Source of the DNA: Sphingomonas sp. PP-CE-3A-406
GTDB taxonomy: Bacteria; Pseudomonadota; Alphaproteobacteria; Sphingomonadales; Sphingomonadaceae
DNA: 64,000 nt
NCBI RefSeq assembly: GCF_003688625.1
Contig: NZ_RCWY01000003.1
Span: 434,001-498,000 of the forward strand
Direction of reading: 5' to 3'
A program made the position numbers and the translations under genes. This document shows, piece after piece, positions 16,341 to 25,381 of this stretch (positions are counted from its first letter, which is position 1; each line of letters begins with the position of its first letter). The notes under the pieces are model-generated. The model was not told where the DNA came from, made no database searches, and saw only the letters and a program-made list of their open reading frames with translations.

Positions 16341-18155
16341 TCAAGCGATTCGGGTATCTTCGGGTGCGTCGACGGCGACCGTGGTGGTCGCGGTCGTCGG
16401 GCGATTCGGCGTGTGCGGCGCGGTGGGGGTGCGCTGCTGGCTGGAGCTGGCATTGCCGTCACTGACCATGCCTTGGCCGAGCTTCAGCCCGCGTGCTTCG
16501 GCGAGTTCGACGAGACGCGGCTGTGCGTCGTGCAACAGCGTGCGCGTCGCGGCCTGTTCGGCGGTGAAATGGACGTGGACGGTATCGCCGTCCTTGCGCA
16601 TCGAGACGTCGATCGCGCCGAGCGCGTCGGGGATCAGGCGGATCCGCGTATCGGTTGCATCGGCGGCGTCGCGCAGGATTTCGATCCGCTCGATCATCGC
16701 ATGCGGCCAGCGCTCCTGCCGCATGTCGAGCGGGGCCTGCTGTGCCTCGGCGGTCTTGATCGCCAGCGGCGATACCGGCGCGCTAGCGGCGATCGACGGC
16801 GCGGTCGGATCGGTCGCATCACGCTCGTCGCGTGCCTTGGCGGCCCGGATCGCGGCGCCGAACACCTGGCTGGCCGAGGCGACGGTGCCGGGTTGCGGCT
16901 GGACCGCAGCGGGCTGCGCGAGCGCGAGCGCGACGGGGGTGGTCGCCTCGGTCGCGGTCCAGCGCGGCGCGGCCGGCGCGGTGTCGGCGGCCGGTGCTGG
17001 CACCGACGATTGCGCGGTCGAGCCGGGTTCGCTCGCAAGACCGAGTGGGGGACTCACGCTTGAGATTTGTGGCGCGACGGGCACGGTCGCCGCTAGCGCT
17101 ACGATCTGCAACGGCGGAGTCGCGACGGCCGTGGTGGTGACCGAGGTGGCGGGCGTCAGGGCGACCGGCGCGACTTCCCGCTGTAAGATCTTGCTACGAT
17201 CTACCACCTCTACCGCAGGTCGCGGCGAGGCTGTCGCGACGGGCAGGGCGCTGGGCTGCGCGACTGGGCGTGGCCCGATCGGGATTTGCAGAATTGCGGG
17301 TGGCGCGACGGGGATCGCCGTTGGCACAGCCGGTTCGGCCTGTGTGAGCTTCGTCGCGTTGCGGGATTGCCGTGGGGCCGGGGCAATCGAGGTCGTGAGG
17401 TCCGGTCCCGCCGCCACGAGAGGCTTTGCGTCTGCCGCCCCCGTAGCGAAAGGCTTCGCGGAACCGATCACCGATCCGGCTGGGGCGACGGCAATCTCGG
17501 CCAGGATCATCTTGGTGGCTTCGGGGGGCAGCGCAGTTGCGGGGGACGCGACGAGCGGGATGTCCGGGTTTGCCTGCGCAAGGGGCGGAACGAGCGTGGT
17601 CTGCGCGATCATGGGCTGAGCGGGCAGCGCCGCTTGATCGGCGGGCGTCGCGTCGGCGGTGTCGTCCGATGGGGTCGTCGGGGTGTCGTTCTTGGCCTTG
17701 CCGCCGCGGGGCGCGATCGCGAACGCCGCGGGCCGCGCTGCATTAGGGCTTGGACGCGGGGCGATGGTGCTTTTGGCGACCTCAGGCGTCGCGGGCTCCG
17801 GAGTTGCCGGGATTGGCGGCTGCACCAGCGTTAGCGATGTCGGGCGCGGGCCTGCCGCGAGCGGTTCGGCGAGAAGGGTGACGATCGCCGGGACGATCGG
17901 CTGTGCGGCCTCCGTCACGATCGGGGTCGGCAAGGTGTTGCCGGTCGCGGCGGCGTCCTGCCGGACGATCGTGCCGGGCGACAGCGGCGGGATCGCGACG
18001 ATCGAAGCCGGTGTCGTCGGCGCACACTCCGCGGTAGCGTCGTCGTTCGCCTGCGCGAAGGAGCCCGCGAAATCGCCCGGCGTCCGCCCGTTCTGCACGG
18101 TCGTCGACCGCGCCGGGGTCGGCAGCGTGGGAGATAGGGTCGCGGTCGGGATCAT
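16341..18155 (-). CDS. fliK: Flagellar hook-length control protein FliK
   Basis: A 604-residue exported ruler protein that measures the hook and triggers the FlhB switch. Most of it (1-490) is low complexity, rich in Pro, Ala, Thr and Val, as in other FliK rulers. The C-terminal Flg_hook domain (about 505-590) contains RIRLIPDALGAIDVSMRKDG and the LxxAQPRLVELAEARGLKL helix. ATG at 18155 (MIPTATLS) is chosen. A near-consensus sigma-54 promoter lies 49-64 bases upstream, so this gene can be turned on separately from fliJ. Confidence 0.9.
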   Translation of the reverse strand: MIPTATLSPTLPTPARSTTVQNGRTPGDFAGSFAQANDDATAECAPTTPASIVAIPPLSPGTIVRQDAAATGNTLPTPIVTEAAQPIVPAIVTLLAEPLAAGPRPTSLTLVQPPIPATPEPATPEVAKSTIAPRPSPNAARPAAFAIAPRGGKAKNDTPTTPSDDTADATPADQAALPAQPMIAQTTLVPPLAQANPDIPLVASPATALPPEATKMILAEIAVAPAGSVIGSAKPFATGAADAKPLVAAGPDLTTSIAPAPRQSRNATKLTQAEPAVPTAIPVAPPAILQIPIGPRPVAQPSALPVATASPRPAVEVVDRSKILQREVAPVALTPATSVTTTAVATPPLQIVALAATVPVAPQISSVSPPLGLASEPGSTAQSSVPAPAADTAPAAPRWTATEATTPVALALAQPAAVQPQPGTVASASQVFGAAIRAAKARDERDATDPTAPSIAASAPVSPLAIKTAEAQQAPLDMRQERWPHAMIERIEILRDAADATDTRIRLIPDALGAIDVSMRKDGDTVHVHFTAEQAATRTLLHDAQPRLVELAEARGLKLGQGMVSDGNASSSQQRTPTAPHTPNRPTTATTTVAVDAPEDTRIA

Positions 18156-18201
18156 GCAGGATACTCGTTCGGGCGGCGGCACGGCGCCGGTCCGCTAGCG
18201 C

Positions 18202-18627
18202 TCAGCAAGGATCGTGCCGAACCTTACGGAAGGCGGGCGATTCTTCCATCGCGCGGATCGCTTTCAGCACCGCGTCGGCGTCGGCACGCGCGAGCAGCTT
18301 TTCGACAGCACTCTGGTCTCGCTTGGCGGCGCGGGTCGCTTCGGCAGCGCGGCCGACATGATGTTCGGCGGCCTGCATCCGCTCGACCGCGGCATCGGCG
18401 GATTTCTGCAGGCGTTCGCGGTAATGCGCGGCGGCGCCGAGCGACACCGCGACCTGTGTCTCGTGGACCGGCGCGACCGCCTCGACGAGCAGCGCGATAC
18501 GCCCGGACAGGACCTGCTCGCTGGCAAACTTGTCGTGGGCGCGCGCTTCGTCGGCGCGGGTCAGGCCGAGCTGGAGCGTGCGGACGCGGTGGATGCGCGC
18601 CAGCGTCTTGCCGCGAGCATCCGCCAT
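18202..18627 (-). CDS. fliJ: Flagellar export stalk protein FliJ
   Basis: A 141-residue, almost wholly alpha-helical coiled-coil protein rich in Ala, Arg, Glu and Gln, as expected for FliJ, the central stalk of the FliI ATPase. The start (MADARGKTLARIHRVRTLQ) resembles the usual FliJ N-terminus with conserved LxRVRxLQ. It lies one base downstream of fliI, which supports the call although FliJ proteins are weakly conserved. The stop region overlaps the fliK sigma-54 promoter. Confidence 0.82.
   Translation of the reverse strand: MADARGKTLARIHRVRTLQLGLTRADEARAHDKFASEQVLSGRIALLVEAVAPVHETQVAVSLGAAAHYRERLQKSADAAVERMQAAEHHVGRAAEATRAAKRDQSAVEKLLARADADAVLKAIRAMEESPAFRKVRHDPC
18204..18219 (-). promoter_or_regulatory. 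Sigma-54 promoter for fliK
   Basis: Minus strand CGGCACGATCCTTGCT: GG and GC separated by ten bases, matching TGGCACG-N4-TTGCW except for the first base. The fliK ATG is 49 bases downstream. Confidence 0.8.
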
Positions 18628-18628
18628 G

Positions 18629-19954
18629 TCAGCCGCCGAAGACGCCGGTCAGTTCGGCGACGGCATCGTCGAGCGAGACGTTTTCGTCGGCGTCCTGGCG
18701 GATATATTCCATGACCGCCGGGTGGCAGGCGATCGCGGCGTCGATCGCGGGATCGGCGCCGTGGCGATACGCGCCCATCAGCACGAGATCGCGGTTCTCC
18801 TCGTAGGTGGCGAGGTGGCGGCGGAGCGTCCGCGCGGCCGCGGCATGAGGGGCGTCGACGATGTCGGTCATCACGCGGCTGACCGACGGGCCGATGTCGA
18901 TCGCCGGGTACACGCCGCGCTCGGCGAGCTGGCGGTTGAGGACGATATGGCCGTCGAGGATCGAGCGGGCGGAATCGACTACCGGGTCGTTGCCGTCGTC
19001 GCCGTCCGCGAGCACCGTGTAGATCGCGGTGATCGAGCCCCCGGTGTGGACGTCGACGCCCGCGCGCTCGATCAGGTTCGGCAGCATCGCGATCGCGCTG
19101 GGCGGATAGCCGCGCGCGGACGCGGGTTCGCCGAGCGCGAGGCCGATCTCGCGACCGGCATGCGCGACGCGGGTCAGCGAATCCATGATGAGCAGGACCT
19201 TCTTGCCCTCGTCGCGGAAGGCTTCGGCGATCGCGTGCGCGCGGAGTGCACCGCGGATGCGGAGGACGGGCGAATGGTTGGCGGGGACCGCCACGACGAC
19301 CGAGCGCTTGCGCGCTTCGCCGGCCACTTTGGTCTCGAGGAAGTCGGCGACTTCGCGGCTGCGCTCGCCGATCAGGCCGATCACGATGACGTCGGCCTGC
19401 GCGGCGCGAACGATCATGCCGAGCAGCACCGACTTGCCGACGCCCGAGCCGGCCATGATGCCGACGCGCTGGCCCTGGCCGATCGTCAGCAGGCCGTTGA
19501 TCGCGCGCACGCCGACGTCGAGTGGTTCGCGCACGCGACCACGATCGAGCGGCGACTGTAGTTTCCCCGCGAGCGGCCAGCGCGCCGCGCCGCGGATCGG
19601 GCCGAGCCCGTCGATCGGCTTGCCGGCACCGTCGACGACGCGACCAAGCAACGCAGGTCCGACCTCGGCCTCGCCGGGCGCACCGATCGGCTTGACTGGC
19701 GCCCGCGGCAGCAGCGCGGCGGCGCCGCCGAGGTTCATCATCAACGTGCGGCCGTTGCGGAAGCCGATGACCTCGGCCTCCACGCTCGCAGCACCTTCGC
19801 CGACCTGGCAAACGGTGCCGACGGGCAACGTCAGCCCGACCGCTTCCATCAGCAGGCCGTCGAACGAGGCTAGGCGGCCCGATACCTTGGGCTTGGCGAC
19901 GAAATCGGCGTTGGAGAGGGTTTCGAGATAATCGGCGGTGAAGCGGTTCAACAT
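18629..19954 (-). CDS. fliI: Flagellar export ATPase FliI
   Basis: A 441-residue F1-beta-like ATPase that unloads chaperones and feeds substrates to the export gate. The Walker A motif is GSGVGKS (169-175), Walker B in KVLLIMDSLTR, and the P-loop NTPase tail contains GYPPSAIAMLPNLIERAG. The ATG at 19954 (MLNRFT) overlaps the end of fliH by seven bases. Standard length, all catalytic motifs present. Confidence 0.97.
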   Translation of the reverse strand: MLNRFTADYLETLSNADFVAKPKVSGRLASFDGLLMEAVGLTLPVGTVCQVGEGAASVEAEVIGFRNGRTLMMNLGGAAALLPRAPVKPIGAPGEAEVGPALLGRVVDGAGKPIDGLGPIRGAARWPLAGKLQSPLDRGRVREPLDVGVRAINGLLTIGQGQRVGIMAGSGVGKSVLLGMIVRAAQADVIVIGLIGERSREVADFLETKVAGEARKRSVVVAVPANHSPVLRIRGALRAHAIAEAFRDEGKKVLLIMDSLTRVAHAGREIGLALGEPASARGYPPSAIAMLPNLIERAGVDVHTGGSITAIYTVLADGDDGNDPVVDSARSILDGHIVLNRQLAERGVYPAIDIGPSVSRVMTDIVDAPHAAAARTLRRHLATYEENRDLVLMGAYRHGADPAIDAAIACHPAVMEYIRQDADENVSLDDAVAELTGVFGG

Positions 19955-20709
19955 TTGGGCACCGGCACGCGGTCGATCGCCAGTGCCAGCTGATCGAGCC
20001 ACAATTCCGGACCGTCCTCGACGATTGTCGAGGCGCTTTCGAGGACGAAGCTGCCGCGCGCGACGCCGGGGTCGCCGGCCGCGAAGATCGATTTCGGCAA
20101 ACGGCCCTCGAGCAGCGCGACGTCGTCGGGGTGGACACGGAGCAACGCCGATTCGGCACCGTCGGCGAGCAGTTCGGCGGCGTTTTCGATCCGACCGGCG
20201 AGCACGTCGGGTGCGATCCCGACTTCGCCGACGACCTTCGACACGAGGAACAGGACGGTCTGGCGGAGCTGTCCGGCGATCCGCTCGCGGTCGATCCGAT
20301 CGGCGCCCAGCGCGGTGGCGAGATCGCCGAGCAACGTCGCGTCCCGCGCCCCGGAATCGCGCGCGGCTGCCGCAGCGGCGGCAAGCCCCTCCTCGTAGCC
20401 GGCGGCATGCGCGGCCGCGAGCGGGTCGATGAACGATGATTCGCTGACCGGATCGAGCGGATCCCAGCCGGCGGTCGGGTTCACGTCCTTGTCGGCCGGG
20501 CTGAAATGACGGGGTGCGCCGGCATCCCCCGCGGTGTCGCGAACGGATTCGGCGGTGAACGCGTGCCCGAAATCATTGGCAGGCCGTATCGTCGCGCGCG
20601 CGCGGATATCCGCCGCGGCGAACCCCGAAGGCGGCGCGAACGCGCTGGCGAGGACGTTGGCCGCGGTGGTGTGGCGCGACGCGAAGCCCGCGGTGAACCC
20701 GTTAGACAT
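19948..20709 (-). CDS. fliH: Flagellar export ATPase regulator FliH
   Basis: A 253-residue protein, weakly conserved. The middle has an Ala-rich helix (about 100-125), followed by the FliH/V-ATPase E-subunit-like C-terminal domain with VLFLVSKVVGEVGIAPDVLAG, ENAAELL and RVHPDDVALLEGRLP. It binds FliI and docks it to FliN and FlhA. Its start overlaps the fliG end by eight bases and its stop overlaps the fliI start, so it is translationally coupled to both neighbours. Confidence 0.88.
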   Translation of the reverse strand: MSNGFTAGFASRHTTAANVLASAFAPPSGFAAADIRARATIRPANDFGHAFTAESVRDTAGDAGAPRHFSPADKDVNPTAGWDPLDPVSESSFIDPLAAAHAAGYEEGLAAAAAAARDSGARDATLLGDLATALGADRIDRERIAGQLRQTVLFLVSKVVGEVGIAPDVLAGRIENAAELLADGAESALLRVHPDDVALLEGRLPKSIFAAGDPGVARGSFVLESASTIVEDGPELWLDQLALAIDRVPVPKC

Positions 20710-21712
20710 AATCGTCCTCGCCTCCGCCCATCTGGATCGTGCCGTCCTTCGCGAGCCCGCGGGCGATTGCGATCATCGCCTTTTGCGCTTCGAGCACCTC
20801 GGCGAGCTTCATCGGCCCGCGTGCCTCCATCTCGTCGCGGATGCCGTCGGCGGCGCGCGCCGACATGCAGCCGAGGAAGCGGTTGCGGATCGTCTCGTCG
20901 ACGCCCTTCAGCGACTTGGTCAGGATCTCGCTGTCGACGTTGCGGATCAGCGTCCCCAGATTCTTGTCGTCGAGATCGAGCAGATTGTCGAAGATGAACA
21001 TCGCCTCCTCGATCGCCTTGGCGACGTCGCGGTCGATCTTGAACAGCTTCGGCATGACGCGCTGTTCGGTCGCCTTCCGCGCGCCCGAGAGAATCTTGGC
21101 GGCTTCGCGCGTGCCGCCGAGCGTGACGCCGGCGCCCGCCGACGACGTGCTGGTGCGGTTGGCGAGCAAGGTGCGCAGCGTATCGACTGCCTCGGGCGTG
21201 ATCGGCCCGAGCCGCGCGATACGGTGGAGGATATCGGGCTGGACCGCGTCGGGCAGCAGTTCGAGGACCTGGCCGCCGATCGACGCATCAAGATTGGCGA
21301 TCAGTACCGCGGCGATCTGCGGATGCTCCTTCTCGATCATCGCGGCGATCTCGGGCGCATCAAGCCAGTCGAGCAGTTCGAGTTCGCACGCGGCCTCGGC
21401 CGGCGTGATCCGCGCGAGTACGCTCTCGGCTTTTTCGCGGCCGAGCGCGCGGTTCATCACCGCCTCGATCTTGGGCCGCGGGTCGAAGCCGATCGCGGTG
21501 CGTTCGCGGGCATGCCCGACGAAATCGTCGAGCACGTCCTCGACTTCCTGCTCCGACACGTCGGCGACCTTGAACATCGCCGCGCCAAGCTGACGCACTT
21601 CCTCGGGCTCGAGCTTCTGGAGGATGGCCGCAGCCTCTTCCTCACCGACCAGCATCATCAGGACCGCTGCGCGCTCGACGCCGGTGTAGGTTCTGATGGC
21701 GACTTCGCTCAC
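20702..21712 (-). CDS. fliG: Flagellar motor switch protein FliG
   Basis: A 336-residue C-ring protein that contacts the stator. N-terminal domain (TGVERAAVLMMLVGEEEAAAIL), a middle ARM-like region with EHPQIAAVLIANL, and the C-terminal torque domain with MFIFDNLLDLDDKNLGTLIRNV and the charged ridge IRNRFLGCMSARAADGIRDE near 285-305. The ATG overlaps the fliF stop (ATGA). Standard order fliF-fliG-fliH. Confidence 0.97.
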   Translation of the reverse strand: MSEVAIRTYTGVERAAVLMMLVGEEEAAAILQKLEPEEVRQLGAAMFKVADVSEQEVEDVLDDFVGHARERTAIGFDPRPKIEAVMNRALGREKAESVLARITPAEAACELELLDWLDAPEIAAMIEKEHPQIAAVLIANLDASIGGQVLELLPDAVQPDILHRIARLGPITPEAVDTLRTLLANRTSTSSAGAGVTLGGTREAAKILSGARKATEQRVMPKLFKIDRDVAKAIEEAMFIFDNLLDLDDKNLGTLIRNVDSEILTKSLKGVDETIRNRFLGCMSARAADGIRDEMEARGPMKLAEVLEAQKAMIAIARGLAKDGTIQMGGGEDDYV

Positions 21713-23382
21713 TTCGCGTCCGCCTTGATCATGTCGCGTACCGCCAGCGCGGCGCGGGTCGGATTGTCGCGGGTGAAACCGCGCACCGCGCCGATCCGGT
21801 CGTCATAGCCACGCGTGTTCTCGAGCTGGTCGAGGCTGACGGGGGCGGCCACGCCGATCCCGGCAGGCGCGCCGTCGCCATCGACCTCGCCGATCGGCTG
21901 GCCGAAGGCGGGACGCGTCGTGGCATCCTCGCGCTTCTTCATCAGTGCCTTGGCGATCGGGCGGACGCCGAGCAGCAGCACCAGCAGCGCGATGACGATC
22001 GCGGTGCCGTTGCGTGCGAGCACCGGCAGCCAGGCGTTGTCGTACCAAGCGGGGCCGCTCGTCGCGGACGCATCGGCGCCGGCGAACTTGCGGCTGATCA
22101 CCGTGACGTTGTCGTTGCGCGCCGCATCGAAGCCGACCGCGCTCTTCACGAGATCGCTGATCTGGGTGATCTCCATCGCGGTGCGGCGGGTCTTGTCGGG
22201 ATCGCGGAGCAGGACGGCGACCGACAGGCGCTTGACCCCGCCCGGCGTCGCGCGCGTGACCGAGACTTCGCGGCCGAGATCGTAGGCGCGCTGATACTGG
22301 TCGGACTGCTTCATCGGATCCGGGGCCGGACCGCCCGCGACCGGAGGGCCGGGGTTGCCGTTCTGCGCCTGCGGGGTCGACAAGGTGCTCGCCGAGGGCG
22401 GGGTGTTGCTGAGTGCGCCGGGAATACCGCCTGGGCCAGCGGCGGCACCTTCCTTCTGGTTACCCGTCCAGTTGCCCGTCTCGGCGCGCAATACGCCCTG
22501 CTTCTCGTAGCTTTCACGCGTCGCCTGGCTCTCGTCGAGATTGACGTCGGCCTGGACCTCGGCGGTGAAGTTGCCCGCGCCGACTAGCGGCGTGAGCAGC
22601 GCGATCAGCTGGGTGCGATACTTGTCCTCGATCCGGCGCTGGATATCGATCCGGGCGTCGCTTGCGGCGCCGGCACCATCGCCGCCACCGCTCTTGGTCA
22701 GCAACGCGCCCATCTGGTCGACGATCGTCACCGCCTCGGGCTTCATCCCCGGCACCGACGAGGCGACGAGGTTGATGATCGAGCTGACCTGAGCATCGCT
22801 CAGCGAACGGCCGCCCTGCAATTTCAGGATCACCGACGCCGACGGTGCGGCGTTGTCGCGGACGAACACCGATGCTTCCGGCATCGCGAGATGCACGCGC
22901 GCCTCGGCGACCGCATCGATCTCCTCGATCGACTTGGCGAGCTCGGATTCGCGCGCCTGACGAAGGCGTTCGCCCTCGACCGCACGGCTCACGCCCATCG
23001 GCAGCTGGTCGAGGATCGCATAACCGCCGGGCGCCGCCTTGGGCAGGCCCTGGCCCGCGAGCAGCATCTTCGCGCGGCTATAGTCCTCTTCGGACACCGT
23101 CAGCGCGCCGGTACCGTCGTCGATATGGCTCTTGATGTTGGCGGTGGTCAGCGCGGAGGTGACCGCGGCCTTGTCCGAATCCGGCAGCCCGCTGAACAGC
23201 GTCTTCTGTGTCGGCGTCGACAGGCTCATCCACGCAAGCGCGGCGGCCGCGATGAGTCCGACCATCAGCGCCATCGGCAGCGAACGGCGGACCGCCGGCT
23301 GCGCGAACGCGCTCTTGATCTGCTGGAGAGGGTTGGCGAACCGTTCTGTGCCGCCGGGCGATGGGATGAGTGCGGTGCTCAT
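21709..23382 (-). CDS. fliF: Flagellar MS-ring protein FliF
   Basis: A 557-residue MS-ring subunit. First membrane helix at about 35-54 (LPMALMVGLIAAAALAWMSL), ring-building YscJ-like domain with LPKAAPGGYAILDQLPMGVS (about 115-135), MS-ring C-terminal domain with VTIVDQMGALLTKSGG, then a disordered Pro/Gly segment (about 300-370), a second helix (IVIALLVLLLGVRP, about 455-468) and a C-terminal FliG-binding tail NPTRAALAVRDMIKAD. Starts one base after fliE ends. Confidence 0.97.
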   Translation of the reverse strand: MSTALIPSPGGTERFANPLQQIKSAFAQPAVRRSLPMALMVGLIAAAALAWMSLSTPTQKTLFSGLPDSDKAAVTSALTTANIKSHIDDGTGALTVSEEDYSRAKMLLAGQGLPKAAPGGYAILDQLPMGVSRAVEGERLRQARESELAKSIEEIDAVAEARVHLAMPEASVFVRDNAAPSASVILKLQGGRSLSDAQVSSIINLVASSVPGMKPEAVTIVDQMGALLTKSGGGDGAGAASDARIDIQRRIEDKYRTQLIALLTPLVGAGNFTAEVQADVNLDESQATRESYEKQGVLRAETGNWTGNQKEGAAAGPGGIPGALSNTPPSASTLSTPQAQNGNPGPPVAGGPAPDPMKQSDQYQRAYDLGREVSVTRATPGGVKRLSVAVLLRDPDKTRRTAMEITQISDLVKSAVGFDAARNDNVTVISRKFAGADASATSGPAWYDNAWLPVLARNGTAIVIALLVLLLGVRPIAKALMKKREDATTRPAFGQPIGEVDGDGAPAGIGVAAPVSLDQLENTRGYDDRIGAVRGFTRDNPTRAALAVRDMIKADAK

Positions 23383-23383
23383 G

Positions 23384-23746
23384 TCAGACCGGCATGCTCA
23401 TGATATCCTTGTAGGCGGACAGCAGCTTGTTGCGGACCTGCAACGTCGCCTCGAAACCGACCGACGCCTGCTGGCGAGCGAGCATCACTTTCGCGATGTC
23501 GACCGTCTCGCCGCGCTCATAGCTTTCGCTGACCTTGGCGGCCTGGGTCTGGCCTTCGTTGACGCTTTTGAGCGCCGATTCCATCGTGTCGACGAAGCTG
23601 ACCGGCTTGACCGCTTCGGTCGGCGCGGCGTTGCCGGTGGCGCCGGCACGCGACAGCGCCTGGTTGCGTTCGAGGATCTGCGACCGCAGCGCCATCACGC
23701 GGTCGACGCTCATCGCGCCGCCACCAATGCCCGAGACGCCGCTCAT
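23384..23746 (-). CDS. fliE: Flagellar MS-ring/rod junction protein FliE
   Basis: A 120-residue rod adaptor exported early in assembly. The conserved helix pair is clear: FVDTMESALKSVNEGQTQAAK (about 50-70) and DIAKVMLARQQASVGFEATLQVRNKLLSAYKDIMSMPV at the C-terminus. The ATG overlaps the stop of the sigma-54 activator gene (ATGA), showing that the activator and the basal-body genes are transcribed together. Confidence 0.95.
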   Translation of the reverse strand: MSGVSGIGGGAMSVDRVMALRSQILERNQALSRAGATGNAAPTEAVKPVSFVDTMESALKSVNEGQTQAAKVSESYERGETVDIAKVMLARQQASVGFEATLQVRNKLLSAYKDIMSMPV

Positions 23747-25068
23747 GCCGAGGCCGCCCAGTTATGGACGCTGCCGATATCGTCACCCTGCTCGCGCGCC
23801 TTGGCGAGGCGGTAGCGCAGCGTGCGTTCGGAGATGCCGAGACGCTTGGCGGTCTCGATCCGGCTGCCGTTGCACGCCTTCAGCGTCTCGCGGATCGCGG
23901 CGAACTCGCTCATCTGGACGATGTTGCCCAGGGTGTCGGGGCTGCCCCGGGTTTCGGGCTCGGCCGGTGCGACGACCGCGGCCGGGATGATCGACGCCAT
24001 CGGCACGCTGCGCTGGAAGGTCAGCGACACCGGACGATCGAACACGATGTGGTTCGCCTCGATCGTGTCGCCGCCGCAGAACAGCAACGCGCGCTGGATC
24101 ACGTTCTCGAGCTCGCGGACGTTGCCCGGCCAGTCATGGTGCATCAGCTGTTCGATCGCGGCGTGGCTCGGCCAGGGAATGAGCGTGCGGTTGCCGGCGT
24201 GGCGCAGGATCAGCGTGGCGGCGAGCGCGGGAATATCGTGCGGGCGGTCGGCCAGCGGCTTGGTCGCGAGCGGGAACACCGCGAGACGGTAATAGAGATC
24301 GGCGCGGAACCGGCCGGCAGCGACTTCGGCGTGAAGATCGCGGTTGGCACACGCGATCACGCGGACGTCGATCGGCTGCGGCACCGAGGCACCGAGCGGC
24401 ACGACCTCGCGCTCCTGCAACACGCGCAGCAGCTTCGCCTGCAACTGGAGCGGCATCTCGGCGATCTCGTCCAGCAGGATCGTGCCGCCATTCGCTGCAC
24501 GGAAGAAGCCGTCGCCACCGCTCGACGCGCCGGTGAACGCGCCCTTCTGGTGGCCGAACAGCAGCGCCTCGAGCATCGATTCGGGGAGCGCGGCGCAGTT
24601 GATCGCGATGAACGGCTTGTCTTTCCGCGCGGAGCCGTTGTGGATGGCACGCGCGAGCACTTCCTTGCCGGTGCCGGTCGGGCCGTTGATCAGCACGGTG
24701 ATGTCGGCGGCGGCGACGCGCTCGGCAAGCGCAAGCAGCGCGAGTGATTCGGGGTCGGCGGCGGTCGGCATCTCGGGCCCACCGATCAGCGCGCGCGCGA
24801 AGCCGTTGCCGACTGCGGCGTCCTCGGCGGTGAAGCTGATCCGGGCCGGCGTGCCGTCACGCGACGGGGTCACCTGACGCCCCTCGCAGCCGATCACCAC
24901 GGTACGGGCAGGGGCGGTGATGCCCTCGCCATCCGCCACCAGGAACAGGTCGTTCGCGCCGGGCTGGCCGGTTTCGAACGAGCCCACGCCGAAGCCCTGC
25001 GCGCGCAGCGACGAGACCAGCGCATATTTTCGCGAAGTGACTGCGGCTGATGGAAAAATCGATCGCAT
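23743..25068 (-). CDS. flbD: FlbD/FleQ-type sigma-54 activator of flagellar genes
   Basis: A 441-residue enhancer-binding protein. The first 100 residues have no receiver domain with a phosphorylatable Asp pair. The AAA+ domain (about 105-345) has Walker A GPTGTGKE (129-136), the sigma-54-contacting loop GAFTGA (176-181) and Walker B TILLDE (196-201), so it should open sigma-54 complexes. A Fis-type helix-turn-helix is near 400-426 (ETAKRLGISERTLRYRLAKA). A good ribosome site (AAGGGG) precedes ATG 25068. First gene of the fliE-fliS operon; its likely targets are the five sigma-54 promoters here. The name follows Caulobacter usage by similarity. Confidence 0.9.
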   Translation of the reverse strand: MRSIFPSAAVTSRKYALVSSLRAQGFGVGSFETGQPGANDLFLVADGEGITAPARTVVIGCEGRQVTPSRDGTPARISFTAEDAAVGNGFARALIGGPEMPTAADPESLALLALAERVAAADITVLINGPTGTGKEVLARAIHNGSARKDKPFIAINCAALPESMLEALLFGHQKGAFTGASSGGDGFFRAANGGTILLDEIAEMPLQLQAKLLRVLQEREVVPLGASVPQPIDVRVIACANRDLHAEVAAGRFRADLYYRLAVFPLATKPLADRPHDIPALAATLILRHAGNRTLIPWPSHAAIEQLMHHDWPGNVRELENVIQRALLFCGGDTIEANHIVFDRPVSLTFQRSVPMASIIPAAVVAPAEPETRGSPDTLGNIVQMSEFAAIRETLKACNGSRIETAKRLGISERTLRYRLAKAREQGDDIGSVHNWAASA

Positions 25069-25283
25069 GGTGTTCCCCTTGGACGAGTCGGGGAATGCCG
25101 CATTGCTGGTAAACTACTGGTTAAATGCTGCCGCCTGCCGGCAGAATATTTCCGGGCGTGGCTGCGCGGACACGTGCGACCGCGTTCGCGCGCGTGCGCC
25201 CGCGTAGAAGGCTTGGGCGGACGGCGGTCGGGACGGCGTGATTGCCGATTCGATCCCGCTGTAATTTCCGGCGCGATTTTTTT
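25069..25283. other. Divergent intergenic region between flbD and flagellin
   Basis: About 215 bases upstream of flbD and of the flagellin promoter. It holds the flbD ribosome site (25073-25080) and a ten-base palindrome CTGCCGGCAG at 25135-25144. I found no convincing sigma-54 or sigma-28 promoter pointing to flbD, so it is probably read by a housekeeping sigma factor. Confidence 0.5.
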
Positions 25284-25311
25284 CTAAAGCCCGCGCGGAC
25301 CCGGCCGTTAC
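25284..25311 (+). promoter_or_regulatory. Sigma-28 (FliA) promoter for flagellin
   Basis: CTAAA at 25284-25288, 15-base spacer, GCCGTTAC at 25304-25311; enterobacterial consensus is TAAA-N15-GCCGATAA. The flagellin ATG is about 70 bases downstream of the -10 box. Identical boxes precede fliD. Confidence 0.85.
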
Positions 25312-25381
25312 TCATTTCGATAGATCGGCACTTCGCCACGGGGGCGGCGCGGATCGTCTGAAAATTTACGGAGATTTCGCA

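Noticed and set aside
25228..25260. Possible sigma-54 promoter for flbD (GG-N10-GC on the minus strand)
   Set aside because: The spacing fits but the flanking bases do not match TGGCAC or TTGC, unlike the five accepted sites.
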